Below are positions 47,165-56,700 of a DNA stretch of 64,000 nucleotides, piece by piece. The position numbers and the translations under genes were made by a program. This stretch comes from Streptomyces sp. NRRL B-1347 (GTDB lineage Bacteria; Actinomycetota; Actinomycetes; Streptomycetales; Streptomycetaceae), in contig NZ_JOJM01000044.1 of the NCBI RefSeq assembly GCF_000720325.1, forward strand, positions 3,719 through 67,718, written 5' to 3'. Position 1 is the stretch's first letter; each line of letters begins with the position of its first letter. The notes under the pieces are model-generated. The model ran no database searches. It saw nothing but the letters and a program-made list of their open reading frames with translations, and was not told where the DNA came from.

Positions 47165-48070
47165 GTGAAGCGCTACGAGCGACTCCAGCAGATCCGGTGC
47201 CTCGATCCGGAGAAGGACTTCCTGGAGATCTACCGACTGTCCGCGACCTACGAGTTCCCCTGGGACTACACGCGCGCTCTGGAGCTCGCGCTGTACCGGA
47301 CCTACGCGGTGCCGAGCATCGGCGCCCTCCTGGCCGAGACGGCGGAGTTCAACACCCGTACGCAGAAGCGGTACGACGACACGGCGCTGCTCCTCGACGC
47401 GGTCGTCGAGCACGGCTTCGACAGCGACGAGGGGCACACCGCGATCCGCCGCATCAACCAGATGCACCGCAGTTACGACATCAGTAATGACGACATGCGC
47501 TACGTGCTGTGCACGTTCGTCGTGATGCCCAAGCGCTGGATCGACGCCTACGGATGGCGCAGGCTTTCGCGGCACGAGACGGCCGCGACAGCGGTGTACT
47601 ACCGCACTCTGGGCCAGCACATGGGCATCAAGGAGATCCCCGGTACCTACGAAGAGTTCGCACAGTGCCTCGATGCCTATGAAGAGGCCCACTTCGGATG
47701 GGACGAGGGGGCGCGCAGCGTCTCCGACGCGACCCTGGAGCTGATGATCTCCTGGTATCCGCGCCCGCTGGCGCCCGTCCTGCGCAGGGCGACCCTGGCG
47801 CTGCTCGACGAGCCGCTCCTGCGGGCCTTCCGCTACGAGCGGCCTTCCGCGCCGACGCGCGCGCTGACCCGGCGCGCGGTGCGGCTGCGCGGCCGCGCGG
47901 TCCGCCTGCTGCCACCGCGCACGGCCCCGCACTACGCGCGGCAGAACTGGGAGGTCAAGGGCTACCCGGACGGTTACCGGCTCGGTGAGCTCGGCACTCG
48001 TCCGGCGCCCGGTGTGCGTGGCTGTCCGGTGCGGCACGCGGAGGCGTCCGCGGCGGGCTCAGCCGAGTGA
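47165..48070 (+). CDS. MpaB-like oxygenase (DUF2236 family)
   Basis: The 301-residue protein shows the MpaB/Lcp-type haem-oxygenase pattern: YEFPWDYTRALELALYRTYAVPSI at the start, then HTAIRRINQMHRSYDISNDD, followed by WRRLSRHE. The conserved His residues are thought to bind haem b. Family members are little studied; relatives are rubber oxygenase and the mycophenolic acid enzyme MpaB. GTG 47165 follows AAGGGGA by about 8 nt. The 3' end overlaps the convergent PadR gene by 12 nt. The substrate is unknown. Confidence 0.8.
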   Translation: MKRYERLQQIRCLDPEKDFLEIYRLSATYEFPWDYTRALELALYRTYAVPSIGALLAETAEFNTRTQKRYDDTALLLDAVVEHGFDSDEGHTAIRRINQMHRSYDISNDDMRYVLCTFVVMPKRWIDAYGWRRLSRHETAATAVYYRTLGQHMGIKEIPGTYEEFAQCLDAYEEAHFGWDEGARSVSDATLELMISWYPRPLAPVLRRATLALLDEPLLRAFRYERPSAPTRALTRRAVRLRGRAVRLLPPRTAPHYARQNWEVKGYPDGYRLGELGTRPAPGVRGCPVRHAEASAAGSAE

Positions 48071-48580
48071 CGCGAGGGTCTTGCGCAGCCAGCTGAGCTC
48101 GGCGCGGCTCGTGGCCCGCGCGATGGTGAGGATGCCCTGCCGGAACGGGTCGTCCAGTTCCTCCGCGCGCAGCGGCCGGTCGCCGTCGTAGAAGAAGCTG
48201 GCCGGTTCCTGGAGGAAGGTGAGGCGCCGCCGCAACACCGCGGCCTGGGCGTCCGCGTCCTCCAGGTGCCGCAGGAAGGCGAGCACCGTGAACCAGCGGT
48301 TCTCGTCGGTGATGTCCGCCCGCTCCGGCTCGGCCAGACGGCGGCGCAGCTCGCTCCTGCCGTCCGCGGTGAGGCTCAGCACGTGGCGCGGCGCGGCCAC
48401 GGCGCCGGGTTGGGTCTCGCGGGCCAGCAGCCCCGCCTTCTCGAGCCGTTTGATGGCCGGGTACAGCGTGCTCTCCGCGACCGGGCGGACGTGCCCCGTC
48501 AGGGCGGTGATGCGCTTGCGCAATTCGTAGCCGTGCAGTGGGCAGTCGTACAGGAATCCGAGGATGGAGAGCTCCAGCAT
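48059..48580 (-). CDS. PadR-family transcriptional regulator
   Basis: The 173-residue protein opens MLELSILGFLYDCPLHGYEL, the standard PadR winged-helix start, with AESTLYPAIKRLEKAGLL as the recognition region. The C-terminal helical dimerisation domain is of the longer (Vir-like) type. ATG 48580 was chosen; the frame extends six codons further without need. It is divergent from an alpha/beta hydrolase gene over a gap that holds a clear inverted repeat (48607-48640), so it probably represses itself and the hydrolase. Confidence 0.92.
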   Translation of the reverse strand: MLELSILGFLYDCPLHGYELRKRITALTGHVRPVAESTLYPAIKRLEKAGLLARETQPGAVAAPRHVLSLTADGRSELRRRLAEPERADITDENRWFTVLAFLRHLEDADAQAAVLRRRLTFLQEPASFFYDGDRPLRAEELDDPFRQGILTIARATSRAELSWLRKTLASLG

Positions 48581-48606
48581 GCCCGCATTCTGCCGCACTC
48601 ACGGAG

Positions 48607-48640
48607 TACATCGATATCGTAGTACTTCGATGCCGATGTA
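48607..48640. promoter_or_regulatory. Probable PadR operator
   Basis: The inverted repeat TACATCGATATCG (48607-48619) and CGATGCCGATGTA (48628-48640) has 11 of 13 positions paired and a 7-8-nt spacer, with outer ATGT/ACAT arms as known for PadR sites. It lies 26 nt from the PadR start. Confidence 0.65.
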
Positions 48641-48774
48641 TTGTGTGCCGGAACACGAACACGGAACGCAGGGCGTGGAGCGCAGGACGCAAGAAGCGGA
48701 ATGCAGCGCTCAGCGGATCGACGCGGTACCCAACGGGTCACGGCACTCAAACGGCATTCAAGGGGGAGCGGAAC

Positions 48775-49536
48775 ATGACGATCGGGAACGCGCGGTTCGA
48801 CGCGGAGGGCAGCCTGATCCGGTGGACCGAGTTCGAGGGCGAAGGGCCCGCGCGCGTGTACGTGCACGGCCTCGGTGCGGCATCGGCGCCCTACCACGCG
48901 CACATCGCCGCCAGGCCCGAACTGGCGGGACGCAGATCGCTGTTCGTCGACCTGCCCGGGCACGGGCTGAGCGACCGCCCCAGCAGCTTCGGCTACACCC
49001 TGGAGGACCACGCGGACGCGCTCGCTGCGGCCCTCGACGCGGCGGACGTGCGTGACGCGGAGATCGTCGCGCACAGCATGGGCGGGGCCGTGGCCATCGT
49101 GCTGGCCCACCGCAGGGCCGACCTGGTGGCGCGCCTCGTCCTCACGGAGGCCAACCTCGACCCGTACCCGCCGAAGACCGCGGGCAGCAGCGGAATCGCG
49201 GACTACGAAGAGGACGCTTTCGTCGCCGAAGGCCACGCGCGCGTACTGGAGAAGGTCGGCCCGGGGTGGGCCGCGACCATGCGCCTCGCCGATCCGCGTG
49301 CCCTGCACCGCAGTGCCACCGGGCTCGTGCGCGGGACGCAGCCCACGATGCGCGCGATGCTGATGGAGCTCTCCGTAGAGCGCGTCTATGTGCAGGGCGC
49401 CCTGAGCGGTGACGTCCCGGGCGGTGACGGTCTGGAGGCGTCCGGCGTGCGGGTCGTCACCGTGCCGGACGCCGGGCACAACGTCATGCTGGACAACCCG
49501 CCCGCCTTTGCCGCGGTGCTCGCGGGACGCTCCTGA
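48775..49536 (+). CDS. Alpha/beta hydrolase
   Basis: The 253-residue protein has the alpha/beta hydrolase signatures: VHGLG oxyanion region near 33, nucleophile Ser in AHSMGG near 98-103, and the C-terminal His in DAGHNVM. The start ATG 48775 follows GGGGGAG. The substrate is unknown. It is divergent from a PadR regulator, whose operator candidate lies in the shared gap, so it is probably induced by a small molecule or stress. Confidence 0.9.
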   Translation: MTIGNARFDAEGSLIRWTEFEGEGPARVYVHGLGAASAPYHAHIAARPELAGRRSLFVDLPGHGLSDRPSSFGYTLEDHADALAAALDAADVRDAEIVAHSMGGAVAIVLAHRRADLVARLVLTEANLDPYPPKTAGSSGIADYEEDAFVAEGHARVLEKVGPGWAATMRLADPRALHRSATGLVRGTQPTMRAMLMELSVERVYVQGALSGDVPGGDGLEASGVRVVTVPDAGHNVMLDNPPAFAAVLAGRS

Positions 49537-49556
49537 GCGACGCTCTCGCGAGCCCT

Positions 49557-50159
49557 TTAAGGGCGTTGTCGTACGGCCAGGGCGAGGAAGCGGGCGTCTT
49601 CGTCGACGTACGACGTCATCCGCCAGCCCGAACCGGCGAGGAGCGGACGGAGGTTGTCCTCGGCGCGCAGGTCGTCCGGGGTGATCTGACGGCCCTGGCG
49701 GGCCGCGAGGGCCGCGCGCCCGATGGGGTGGAACAGCGCGAGCAGGCCCTCCGGGCGCACCACCCGGGCCAGCTCCCGCAGGTTCTCGGCAGGGTCGGGC
49801 AGGTGCGCGATGAGGCCCGCGCCGAACACGGCGTCGAGCGTCCGCGCGCGCACGGGCAGCCGCGTCACGTCCGCGAGCAGGAGCCGCCCGTGGGACTGCC
49901 TGCCCGCCCGCACGGCGGCTTCCAGCATGGCCGGAGTGAGATCCACCCCCAGGACCGTCCCGGAGGGCCCCACCACGTCCCTGAGCGCCGGCAGGGCGCG
50001 GCCCGTGCCGCAGCCGGCGTCCAGGACCCGGGCGCCCGGCCGCAGCCTGAGCTCGGCCACGGCAGCGCGGTAGGCGGGGCCGTCGTCGGGGAAGCGGCTG
50101 TCCCAGTCGGCGGCGCGTGCCGCGAAGAACTCCCGGACGCGTGCGTGGTCGTCGGTCAT
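49557..50159 (-). CDS. Class I SAM-dependent methyltransferase
   Basis: The 200-residue protein has motif I VLDAGCGTGRALPAL near 50-64, motif II GVDLTPAMLEAA, and FGAGLIAHLPDPAENLRELARVVRPEG, typical of UbiE-like small-molecule methyltransferases. ATG 50159 was chosen; in-frame starts at 50177 and 50231 exist but lack a good RBS. It is divergent from the MFS exporter across a short gap containing the inverted repeat TGATC/GATCA (50215-50219 with 50226-50230). The substrate is unknown. Confidence 0.88.
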   Translation of the reverse strand: MTDDHARVREFFAARAADWDSRFPDDGPAYRAAVAELRLRPGARVLDAGCGTGRALPALRDVVGPSGTVLGVDLTPAMLEAAVRAGRQSHGRLLLADVTRLPVRARTLDAVFGAGLIAHLPDPAENLRELARVVRPEGLLALFHPIGRAALAARQGRQITPDDLRAEDNLRPLLAGSGWRMTSYVDEDARFLALAVRQRP

Positions 50160-50252
50160 GGGCTCATGATCCCGCATGCCTCCGGAGGCCGCTCCGGAGC
50201 AGTGAGCACACTTTTGATCTGAAATGATCATGTTTGCTAAGGTCTGTGCCTC

Positions 50253-51509
50253 ATGACGCCACAGAAGCGTGACTACGCCAAACTCTGGTTGGCCTCCGGA
50301 ACTTCAGCCCTGGGAGACGGGGTCACCCTGGCCGCGGGCCCGCTCCTGATGGCGACCCTCACCGACGACCCCGCGCTCATCGCCGGTGCCGTCTTCGCCC
50401 AGCAACTTCCCTGGCTGCTCTTCTCCCTCCTCAGCGGCGCCCTTGTCGATCGCGTGGACCGCCGGATCGTGGTGGCCGTCGTCGACGCGGTACGGGGCGT
50501 CGTGATCGGGGCGCTGGCCCTCCTCGCCTGGGGCGACCTGCTGAGCGTCCCCGCCGTCTACGGCGCGGTCTTCCTGATGGGCCTCGGCTCGACGCTCGCG
50601 GACAACGCCAGCCAGGCCCTCGTGCCGAGCGTGGTGCCCCCGGAGGACCTCGCCAAGGCCAACGCCTGGCTCTCGGGAGCCCGGATGCTGTGCAGCCAGT
50701 TCGCCGGGCCGCCCTTGGGGGGATGGCTCTTCGCCGCGGCGGCCGCGCTCCCGTTCGGCGTGGACGCCGCCACCTTCCTCCTCGCGGCCGGACTCGTCTT
50801 CTCCATCCGCCCGCGCACCGACGACGAGCGACGGACCGCGGCCCCAGGCCCGGACCGGTCCTCCATACGGCGCGACATCGGCGAAGGCTTCCGCTGGCTG
50901 TGGAACCACCGCGCGCTGCGGCTGCTCGCCCTCGTCGTCGGTCTCATGAACATCACCTTCGGTGGCGCCTTCGCGGCGTACGTGCTGTACGCACGGGAAC
51001 GTCTCGGTCTGACCGAGGTCGGCTACGGATTCCTGCTGTCGGCCACGGCCATCGGCGGCGTGGTCGGCACGTTGTCGGCCGCGCGTCTCGACGCCCGGTT
51101 CGGCGCCGCCCCCCTGCTGCGCGCGGGGCTGCTCGTCGAGACGTGCTCCCACCTCGTGTTCGCGGTGACGCGGTCTCCTTGGGTGGCGGCCGTCACTCTG
51201 GTCGTCTTCGGCGCCCACGCGACCGTCTGGGGAGTCGTCGCGGACACCTACCGGCAGCGGGCCACACCGGCCGGACTGCTCGGCCGGGTCAACAGCGTCC
51301 ATCTGCTGTTCAGCATGGGCGGATTGGCCCTCGGCTCGCTGATCGGCGGTGTCGTCGCCAAGACGTTCGGCATCGTCGCGCCGTTCTGGGTGGGGTTCGG
51401 GGCCATGGCCGTGGTCGTCGTCCTCGCCTGGGGCGCCATGACGCCGTCCGCGTTCGCGCCCCGGGCGGAGGAGGAGCCGGCCCCGCCGAAGGCCCCCCTC
51501 CCGTCCTGA
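50253..51509 (+). CDS. MFS exporter (MFS_3/EntS-like)
   Basis: The 418-residue protein has about 12 hydrophobic segments. The conserved loop SGALVDRVDRRIVVAVVDAVR (motif A region) and ADNASQALVPSVVPPEDLAKANA place it with the EntS-like MFS_3 transporters that export siderophores and antibiotics. The cytoplasmic tail is acidic and Pro-rich. It converges on the SbnA homologue with 31 nt between, so it sits at the edge of the NRPS cluster and could export its product. Multidrug efflux unrelated to the cluster is possible. Confidence 0.88.
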   Translation: MTPQKRDYAKLWLASGTSALGDGVTLAAGPLLMATLTDDPALIAGAVFAQQLPWLLFSLLSGALVDRVDRRIVVAVVDAVRGVVIGALALLAWGDLLSVPAVYGAVFLMGLGSTLADNASQALVPSVVPPEDLAKANAWLSGARMLCSQFAGPPLGGWLFAAAAALPFGVDAATFLLAAGLVFSIRPRTDDERRTAAPGPDRSSIRRDIGEGFRWLWNHRALRLLALVVGLMNITFGGAFAAYVLYARERLGLTEVGYGFLLSATAIGGVVGTLSAARLDARFGAAPLLRAGLLVETCSHLVFAVTRSPWVAAVTLVVFGAHATVWGVVADTYRQRATPAGLLGRVNSVHLLFSMGGLALGSLIGGVVAKTFGIVAPFWVGFGAMAVVVVLAWGAMTPSAFAPRAEEEPAPPKAPLPS

Positions 51510-51540
51510 ACGTGCGGGCTCGGGCCCTGACCGCCCGGGC

Positions 51541-52548
51541 TCAGGAATCCCGCGCCAGCTCCTGCGGCCGTACGGGCTGCTCGACCGGTTCGCCCCAGCT
51601 CTGGGGCGAACCGAAGTGCCGTTCCACCCACGCCGGGTCGTACACGGAGTCGAGATAGCGCTCGCCCTGGTCGGGGGCGAGCGCCACCGCGGTGAGGGCG
51701 GACGCGTCCCCGCGCGCGGCGAGCCAGCGCAGCGCGCCGCTGACCACCGTGCCCGTCGAACCGCCGAACAGGAAGCCCTGCCGCGCCATCGCGTGACAAC
51801 TGTCGACGGTGTCCCGCTCGGGCACCATCACCACGTCGTCCACCAGGCTCGCGTCGAGCAGCGGAGGCCGCACCCCCGCGCCGAGGCCTGGAATCATCCG
51901 GGGCAGCGCGGGACCGCCGAAGGTCACCGAGCCGACGCTGTCGACGGCCACGATCGTCACCGGCCTGCTCCGCTCGCGGAAGTAGCGGGCGCAGCCCATC
52001 AGCGTGCCGCCGGTGCCCGCCCCCACGAAGAGGACGTCGAGCTCCGGGAACTCGGCCGCGATGGCGGGCGCCGTACTGCGGTAGTGCGCCCGCCAGTTGT
52101 TCGGGTTCGCGTACTGGTTCAGCCAGACGTACCGCGCGTCCTCCTCGCACATCCGCTGCACCAGGTCGAGCCGCGCGCCGAGCAGGCCGCGGCTCTCGTC
52201 GGCCTGCGTGACCACGCGCACCTCGGCACCGAACGACTCCATCAGGCGGCGGCTCGCCCGGTTGCACCGGGAGTCCGTGACGCAGACGAAGCCGTACCCC
52301 CGGTGCGCCGCGATCATGCTCAGCGCGATGCCGAGGTTGCCCGAGGACGACTCGACGATCACGGACCCAGGGGTGAGAACACCGTCCCGCTCGGCCGCGC
52401 GCACCATTTCGAGCGCGGCCTTGAGCTTGATGGAGCCCGCGGGGTTGAAGCCCTCGCACTTGAGGTGGAGCGGCACCCCGAAGACCGCTGCGAGATTCAC
52501 GAACACGTCATCCGCGTTGATCTCGTAGGGGGCTGAGACAACCGGCAC
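51541..52548 (-). CDS. sbnA: 2,3-diaminopropionate biosynthesis protein SbnA (PLP enzyme)
   Basis: SbnA-type enzymes join O-phospho-L-serine and L-glutamate into N-(1-amino-1-carboxy-2-ethyl)-glutamate, the first step to L-2,3-diaminopropionate. The 335-residue protein has the cysteine-synthase fold motifs: PLP-lysine region GSIKLKAALEM, SSSGNLGIAL, and the phosphate-binding GAGTGGTLMG. The opening INADDVFVNLAAVFGVPLHLKCEGFNPAGS is typical of SbnA. GTG 52548 was chosen because AGGGG lies 7 nt upstream and the length then matches SbnA; an ATG 63 nt upstream would overlap the preceding gene. It follows the SbnB homologue by 28 nt on the same strand. Confidence 0.93.
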   Translation of the reverse strand: MPVVSAPYEINADDVFVNLAAVFGVPLHLKCEGFNPAGSIKLKAALEMVRAAERDGVLTPGSVIVESSSGNLGIALSMIAAHRGYGFVCVTDSRCNRASRRLMESFGAEVRVVTQADESRGLLGARLDLVQRMCEEDARYVWLNQYANPNNWRAHYRSTAPAIAAEFPELDVLFVGAGTGGTLMGCARYFRERSRPVTIVAVDSVGSVTFGGPALPRMIPGLGAGVRPPLLDASLVDDVVMVPERDTVDSCHAMARQGFLFGGSTGTVVSGALRWLAARGDASALTAVALAPDQGERYLDSVYDPAWVERHFGSPQSWGEPVEQPVRPQELARDS

Positions 52549-52576
52549 TTCATCACCCCTTTCGTTCGGGCGCCGA

Positions 52577-53647
52577 CTAGGCGCCGGTACGTCCGTAGCG
52601 GTCGAGCTCATGGAAGAAGCCCTCCACGACGCCGAGTCGGCCCGCCTCCCGCAGTCGGTCGTGGACATGCCGGCCGAGAGCGATGTCGAGGACGCCGAGG
52701 CCGAACGGGGAGAAGATCACCGGCCGGTCCGTCGGGACCTGGGCCCGGCCCTCCAGGACGTCGTACAGGGTGCCGTCGATGAAGTCCCGGTTGCCCGTAC
52801 GCTGTTCGGTGAGGTGGACGGAGGTGTCGGCCTTCAGGCAGTGCTCCACGTCGTCGACGAAGTTCGCCGACGCCAGGACCACTTCCGGGGCCACGTCCCG
52901 CAGCGACACGTTGAGCACCAGCGGGTTGTGCGCGAACCACGCGGGCTCGTGGACGTGCGGGGTCGCCGCGACGGTGGCGAAGACCACCAGGTCGCTGTCC
53001 CGGATCACGTCCTCGGCGGTACGGCCGACGGTGACGCGGGCACCGCCCGGACGGCCGTTCAGGTACTGCGCGAACGCCGCCGCGTGGTCGTCGGACAGGT
53101 CGTGCACGCCCACCTCGTCGAAGGTCCATCCGGTGGCCTCGAAGTAGTGGTGGATGTAGCGGGCGATGAGCCCGGTGCCGATGAAGCCGATGCGGCGCGG
53201 CCGCTCACCGGGGCTGAGCCGGCCGGCCGCGAGGACCGCCGAAGCCGCGGTCCTGGAGGCGCTGATGATCGAGCTCTCCAGGCACGCGAACGGGTAGCCG
53301 GTGTCGTGGTCGTTGAGGATGAGGACCGCGGACGCGCGGGGGATGCCGGACGCGACGTTGTCGGGGAAGCTGGAGATCCACTTCAGGCCGTCCGTCGGCT
53401 GCTCGCCGCCCACGGACGCGGGCAGGGCGATGATCCGCGACTTGGGCCGGTCCGGGAACCGCAGGAAGTACGACGGGGGATTGACCGTGGAGTTCCGGCC
53501 GTGCAGCCGGTAGACCTCCTCGACCAGATCCACCACCTGCGTCTCGCCGCCGGTGAGCACCTGGGCGACCTGCTCGCCGGTGATCACGGCGAATGACGGC
53601 ACGACGGGCTCGTGGGACAAGGCTGACTCCAACCGTGAGGGATTCAT
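52577..53647 (-). CDS. sbnB: 2,3-diaminopropionate biosynthesis protein SbnB (dehydrogenase)
   Basis: SbnB-type enzymes oxidise the SbnA product with NAD and hydrolyse it to L-2,3-diaminopropionate and 2-oxoglutarate. The 356-residue protein belongs to the ornithine cyclodeaminase/mu-crystallin family: Rossmann motif IGFIGTGLIARYIHHYF near 150-165, VVFATVAATPHVHEP, and NVSLRDVAPEVVLASANFVDDVEH. SbnA-SbnB pairs make Dap for siderophores (staphyloferrin B) and peptide antibiotics. Here the pair runs in the same direction as the A-PCP-oxygenase gene upstream, which probably uses the Dap. Confidence 0.93.
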   Translation of the reverse strand: MNPSRLESALSHEPVVPSFAVITGEQVAQVLTGGETQVVDLVEEVYRLHGRNSTVNPPSYFLRFPDRPKSRIIALPASVGGEQPTDGLKWISSFPDNVASGIPRASAVLILNDHDTGYPFACLESSIISASRTAASAVLAAGRLSPGERPRRIGFIGTGLIARYIHHYFEATGWTFDEVGVHDLSDDHAAAFAQYLNGRPGGARVTVGRTAEDVIRDSDLVVFATVAATPHVHEPAWFAHNPLVLNVSLRDVAPEVVLASANFVDDVEHCLKADTSVHLTEQRTGNRDFIDGTLYDVLEGRAQVPTDRPVIFSPFGLGVLDIALGRHVHDRLREAGRLGVVEGFFHELDRYGRTGA

Positions 53648-53790
53648 GAACTGTTCGGTGTTCCGTGGGGCAGGGGCGCACGCCGTCGCGATAAGGCATG
53701 CATCCTGGAAGCAGGGCCGCGCCGGTTCGGAAGCCGGAAGCGCCCGGGATCGGAGGCCGGGGCGCGCGGCAGCCCGGAAGCGCCCCGGTG

Positions 53791-56700
53791 TCAGGGCTGC
53801 GCGGGGCCGGGGAAGGCCGGAAGCGCCACGGGGTCACCGAGGACGACCGCGACCTGACGGCTCCCCTCGTACGGCTCCCGGCTGTGGGCCATCCGCAGGT
53901 TGTCGACGATCATGAGGTCCCCGGCCCGCCACGGCTCACGCAGCGTGTGCTTCTCGTAGACCTCGTTGATGGCGAGCACGGTGGCCTCGTCGATGGCCGC
54001 GCCGCTGCCGTAGCGGGTGTTGAAGGGCAGGCCGTCGTCGCCGAACTCGAACTTCAGGTACTCGCGGATCGCCGCGTCGAGCGTCCACTCGCTGAGGAAC
54101 GAGACCTGGTTGAACCAGGCCCGGCGGCCCGACACCGGGTGGCGCAGCAGGGCCGCGGAGCGCTGGCGGGTGCGCAGGCCGCCGTCGCCTGCCCAGCGGG
54201 TCTCGATGCCGCGGGCCGCGCAGTACGCGTCCACGGCCGCACGGTCCCCGGTGCCGAACGCCGCCGCGAGACCGATGCCCGTGAGGTCGGTGTAGTTGCG
54301 GTCGAGCAGCCACCCCTCGCTCTCGAACCGCTCCACGAGGCCGGCGGGAAGCGCTTCCAGCACCTCCTGGGAGTCCGCCACGGCCGTCACGCCGCCGGAG
54401 GACGGCGCCGTCAGACAGGCGAACACCAGGGTGCCCGGCACCTCGCGGGCGTAGCTCAACTCGTGGTGCATGCACATCGGCTGCTCGGCGGGCCACTCCG
54501 AGGACGAGTACACACCGTCCGCGAGGACGCTCCGCGCCGCGAAGCCCTCCCGCTCGGTCATCACCTCGTGCAGCAGCTCCCGGCTCACCCGTCCGACCGT
54601 CTCCGCGTCCCGCAGGCCCAGGCCGCGGACCAGCAGGGCGCCGTGGAGCGCGACGGTCGCGTGCAGCCGTGCACGGTGTTCGGCGGCCCAGGCGACGGCG
54701 TCGGACGGAGCGTCGGGGCCGAGGTCCAGCACGGCGGGCCGCCCCTCGGTCCTGACCACGTCGAGCGGCGCGTCCGCGGCGGGGCTCTGCGTCGGTGCCA
54801 TGGTGTGCTCGGATCCTTCGTCTCGGTGGTCGGCGGGGGCTGCTGACGGCGAACTGGCTTCAGACGCAGGGGCGGCCGCCGTGGCGGACCGGTCGTCCGC
54901 CGTGCCCAGCAGGGCGGCGAGGCCGGTGAGCGTGGGGTGCTCGCGCACGTCCCGCAGCGTGAAGGCGCGCTCCGCCTTCACGACCAGACGGATCGCCGAC
55001 AGCGAGGTCCCGCCCAGGGCGAAGAAGTCGCTCTCGCGGCCGATCCGCTCGACGGGCACCCGCAGCACCTCGGCCCACGCCTCGGCCATCCGGCGTTCCT
55101 CATCGGTCCGCGGCGCGTCCTGCGCCTCCTGCGCGGCGCCTGCGAGGAGCTCCTGGGCGAGCTCCCGGAGGGCCCGCTTGTCGGTCTTGCCGTTCGACGT
55201 CAGCGGCAGCGCGTCCAGACGGACGACCCTGCGCGGCACCATGTACACCGGCAGGCTCTGCGCCAGGCCGTCCAGCAGCGCTTCGGAGGGCCGTTCGGAG
55301 CCGGTCTGGAAACCGACCAGCTCACGGTCCCCGTCGGTGTTGTCGACGACCACGACCGCGCCGTCCCGGACCCCGGGCAGCCGCAGCAGCTGGTTCTCGA
55401 TCTCGCCGATCTCGATGCGGAATCCCCGGATCTTGATCTGCGCGTCACGCCGTCCGAGGAACTCGAGCGAGCCGTCCGGCAGCCAGCGCCCGAAGTCGCC
55501 CGAGCGGTAAAGGCGCTGGCCCGGACGGTGCGGGTCCATGCCGAAGGCCTGCTCCGTACGCACGGGATCGTTGACGTATCCGCGGCCCACGCACACCCCG
55601 GAGAAGACGATCTCACCGGGCGCGCCGAGGGGGACCGGGCGCAGCTCGTCGTCGACTACGTAGACCGTCACGTTGCGCACCGGCGGGCCGAGCGGTACGG
55701 AGTCCCGCTCCGGCACCGCGGTCAGCACCGCGTGGTTGGTGTCGTCCGACGTCTCGGTGAGCCCGTAGGCGTTCACCAGGGCGATGTCGGGGAACCGCGC
55801 GAACCAGCGTACGGTCAGCTCCTTCTTGAGGGCCTCACCCGTGACCGACACACAGCGCAGCCGGGAGAGGCGCCCGGGCGCGTCCTCAAGTCGGGACAGC
55901 AGCACCTCCAGATACGACGGCACGATCTGGAGCACGGTGACCCCGCCCCGCTCCACCGTCTCCAGGAAGCGGTCGACGTCGAGGATCGCGTCCTGCTCGA
56001 CGATCAGGGTGCGTCCGCCGACCACGAGCGCGGCCACGAGCTGCCACAGGGAGATGTCGAAGGACTGCGGCGCGGTCTGCGCGACGACCTGCCCCTCGTC
56101 GATGCCCAGGTCGTCGATCTTCGCGTACAGGTGGTTGACGAATCCCTCGTGCTCGCACATGGCGCCTTTGGGCTCGCCGGTGGAGCCCGAGGTGAAGTAC
56201 AGATAAGCCAGTTGGCCGGGGGCGACCTGGATCCCGGGGTTGTGCTCGGAGCGGTCTTCAGCGAGGGCGGCCGCGACGGTCAGCACGTCCAGGTCCGCAG
56301 GCGCGGCCTGCACGAGCTGCCCGGAGCCGCCCTCCTCGGTCAGGGCGAGGCGACAGCCGCTGCGCTCCAGCATCCTGGCCATGCGCTCGGCCGGGAGGCC
56401 CGGCTCGACGGGCAGGTAGGCGGCTCCGGCCTTGAAGATGCCGATCACCGCTGCCTGCCAGTCGAGGTGACGCCCTGTCACGACGGCCACGACCGCCTCA
56501 GGACCCAGGTCCCTGGCGAGCAGCGCGTGCGCGATGCGGTTGGCCTTGGCGTTGAGCTCGCCGTAGGTGTGGCTCTCGCTCCCGTGCACGGCTGCGATCT
56601 CGTCGGGCCGCAGCGCCGCCTGCTCCTCGAACAGCTCGTGGAAGCGGCGGTCGGGCAGCTCGCGCGCGGGCCCGGCCATGTCGTGGAGCTGTCGGCGGAC

